Positions 61,626 to 64,000 of a stretch of 64,000 nt of DNA are shown piece by piece. The notes under the pieces are model-generated. The model worked only from the letters and a program-made list of their open reading frames with translations. It did not search any database and had not been told where the DNA came from. The stretch covers positions 7,347,534 to 7,411,533 of the forward strand of contig NC_081331.1 of NCBI RefSeq assembly GCF_022539665.2, in the 5' to 3' direction. Each line of letters opens with the position of its first letter. The stretch's first letter is position 1. Origin of the DNA: Daphnia carinata. Taxonomy: Eukaryota; Arthropoda; Branchiopoda; Diplostraca; Daphniidae. The position numbers and the translations under genes were made by a program.

Positions 61626-64000
61626 ACGTCGAATAACTAGAGACAGTGAATCAACCAAAATAAGAAAAGGCAAATGAGACGATTTCGTCAGTCTTACCAC
61701 TGGAATGACGTAAATGGGGGCAATCGGTGATTGCGGATGTTGGTTGGCCCAAAACGAGGTTTTTTTACGAGTTCACCAGGCTTGGTGGGGAAGACACTTT
61801 AGTGCGCATGGCACGCCAGCAGACTATCAAGAACAGGACGACGAGTAAAGACCAGCGACGTGATACAAGCGCAGAAGAACACAGCACATAGCGCGAGACA
61901 CAAGGAAAAACAGCCAAAGCGCTTGGAAGTGATGCGGCTGCCGCTCACTCATTAGACTCACTGCCGAGTCGTCAGGACGCGTCGAGACGGCTTCCTCTCT
62001 TCATCAGAGGCTCCAACCCTTTTGATATACGACCGGAGTTCGACAAACGCCATCACACAAACGCCTCCCCACAAGGTGGTCTACGTTCATTGTATACTAG
62101 GCAAACGTTGCCTGTACGAGCTTCTCACCGTTGGTTTAGATGCATAACTCTAATGTTACTTGCATTTTTACAGGGGGGACAGGGGAGGGGATGGGGGGGT
62201 ATAGCGAATGTAGGAAGGAAAAGGGAGGAGAGTTGAGTGTACCGGAATGGGTTTAATGCCCTGACGGGCACAGCCCAGCCACCGATTGCATACGCCTCTC
62301 TCTGGCCTTCATTCTCATGTCTATTCTCTGTTGCATCGTCTATGGATGTATGATAGATCGAGCAATTTCTATTTACACATAGCTATATAAAATATAAAAA
62401 AAGGGAAAGTAAAAAAGAAATCGTTTGCATGATAATAGATCGTGTTTAATGAAACTCGAACCCTCTGCTGCTGGTTGTATTTTTTCTTATGAAATGAAAA
62501 CGCTTCAAAATGTTTAAAAAAACGAGAGGGGAGAATCTTTTTTCCCCTTTTCTCTGTGTGTATTATCGAAGGAAGAAGAAGAAGAATGTATGAGAACACA
62601 AGAGGGTCCCCCATATGCACGTAACCCTTTTTAGAAAAAAAAAATTTTCTCCCCCCTGTCCTTACCGTTGACTAAATATACAAGACCGGTAGAAGATCCC
62701 TATGCCTGGGCGCCTATATACTGCCTCACTAGGCCTACTATGAAAGAAGAAGAGGAAAAAAAATATAATAATAATAAATAAAAGAAAAAAAAAAGAATGA
62801 AGGGAGCATCTTTGTATGAGATGTGTTTCGTCATCATGAAAAGAGAGGGTTACACAAGCCTATGTCTATTCTGCTGTTTTGGTGTATAGACCTAGGTTGA
62901 TCGAAGAAGAAAAGGTAAGCACGAAAAACGAAAAAAAATAAAAAATACTGTGGGAGAATGTTTGGCCTCCCCTAGCCTGTCTCTCACCCTCTCATCCTTC
63001 TGTTCGTTTTGTGCTGTATGTATAGTTGAATTAACGGCACCCCACACAACGTACAATATAGACGCAAGGAAATCTACCCACGACCGCCAAAAGCGGAAAC
63101 GATCATCTATAATTGAAATTGACATACAAAAATGGCCTCGGTCTGATGCGATGAAGCACCGCTTTTTTAAAACTATAGTTATAAAAAATCTACAGTGTTG
63201 ATCGAACTAGTTTATTCTGTCTCGGTCTTTTATCTTCGAAACAATCTCGAACTAATTGCGACAAAAAGAATGAACAAAACAAAACATTTGGTTGTATTCA
63301 TTCAACAGTGTTCCGTTGACGACGTCTTCACGCAGATGTCGAAGAAATAAATGGAAATTAGGTTTCGTGTAATTCAAGGATCTCTTCACAGTGGTGCCGG
63401 TATTAATCACAACGTATTACGGAAACGCCAGGGAAGTTGTTGTGAGCCCCTTAATGACGCGAAAAAGGGCTGAAACAGCGCCAAGAATGGACAGGAAGTA
63501 ATGAATAGAAACGATGAATAGAACGACGAGTGTTAATTCTCCTAGTATGTTGGCAGCTTTTCCACAAATCGAAACTCAAGAGTAGGGGGAAAAAAAATAA
63601 AGAAGGCGCATCATCATCATCATTTGAACAAAAAAAAAAAAAGAAAAATGATTCGGCTGAGGGTACTTTGCTGATGGGTGGGAACAAAAGATTGCAAGGC
63701 CGATCTGTATAGGGCTACTTAATGGAGGAGAGCCCTGATGGGTAATTCGAGCTGAATCAACCGGCATTGATGAACTCGTCCGAGCTCTTCATCCTCTGTG
63801 TGATGCATATGTCTATATGCGTTGTAAGGATAAAGACTCGCAGCGTGTTACCAGCCTCTTGACATTCACACGTGTTCCGAATGGACCCTGGAACTGCCTA
63901 TTTTTTTTCTCTTATTTTTCTTCATCCTCCCTTTTCAACCGTTATGGCTATCTCTTGTATTTAATATCCCTACGACTAGTGGATATGACACGTCCAAGCA

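Larger units (their letters stand above)
56972..64000. other. Intergenic region at the right end of the window
   Basis: No gene could be supported. Contents include a GTT repeat (58479-58497), a CA repeat (60598-60623), a 10-bp-arm perfect inverted repeat (61605-61625), a G+C-richer island at about 61790-62090 with only short frames, and A-rich stretches near 62630-62800. A 44-codon open segment ending at 59970 follows a CTCAACAG acceptor-like site. The last 1 kb is unstructured. Confidence 0.5.

Noticed and set aside
1-64000. tRNA, rRNA, snRNA genes, CRISPR arrays and intact transposons
   Set aside because: No tRNA B-box in a cloverleaf context, no conserved rRNA or snRNA core, no spaced direct repeats, and no transposase or reverse-transcriptase motif was seen by eye. 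A covariance-model and repeat-library search would be decisive.

Overview
This window is eukaryotic, animal DNA. It holds one gene I can identify with confidence: a plus-strand homologue of the BCL11A/BCL11B (Drosophila CG9650) family of zinc-finger transcription factors. The coding sequence is in three exons: 5112-5148, 17568-18041 and 31696-34808. It predicts a protein of 1207 residues. The junctions have GT/AG ends, and both introns are phase 1, as in vertebrate BCL11A as I remember it. The single ancestral-type BCL11 gene, the lack of obvious CpG depletion, the dense short homopolymers and the extended regulatory DNA suggest an arthropod, most likely a branchiopod crustacean such as Daphnia. 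The organism assignment is inference.

Layout: 1-4.1 kb is upstream non-coding DNA. About 4.0-5.1 kb is a G+C-richer block that is probably promoter plus a long 5' leader with three small upstream ORFs and a long T tract. The short first coding exon is followed by a 12.4-kb intron. Exon 2 (CCHC zinc finger) is followed by a 13.7-kb intron. Exon 3 carries the rest of the protein: a C2H2 finger at its start, a Gln/His-rich segment, a long disordered region with short conserved motifs, one middle C2H2 finger, an acidic block, a CtBP-type motif, a C-terminal three-finger array and an Ala tract. Poly(A) signals lie at 35156-35168. A T-rich stretch continues to about 37.9 kb, where more AATAAA signals occur, and could be an extended 3' UTR.

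From about 38 to 64 kb I see no gene I can name. This is mainly A+T-rich intergenic DNA with microsatellites and a purine-rich block (45.4-46.2 kb). A few short islands look coding-like or exon-like, notably 56711-56938 (minus), 41197-41375 (plus), a possible two-exon minus-strand pair at 38663-37931, and a G+C-rich island near 61.8-62.1 kb. These are weak candidates. No tRNA, rRNA, CRISPR array or recognisable intact transposon was seen.

The most interesting content is in the BCL11 homologue. It differs from the vertebrate protein by lacking the N-terminal MSRRKQ NuRD-recruitment motif in the visible first exon, by having one middle finger instead of two, by having a C2HC rather than C2H2 last finger, and by having no recognisable counterpart of the small vertebrate exon 3. 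The C-terminal DNA-binding fingers 4 and 5 are almost unchanged.
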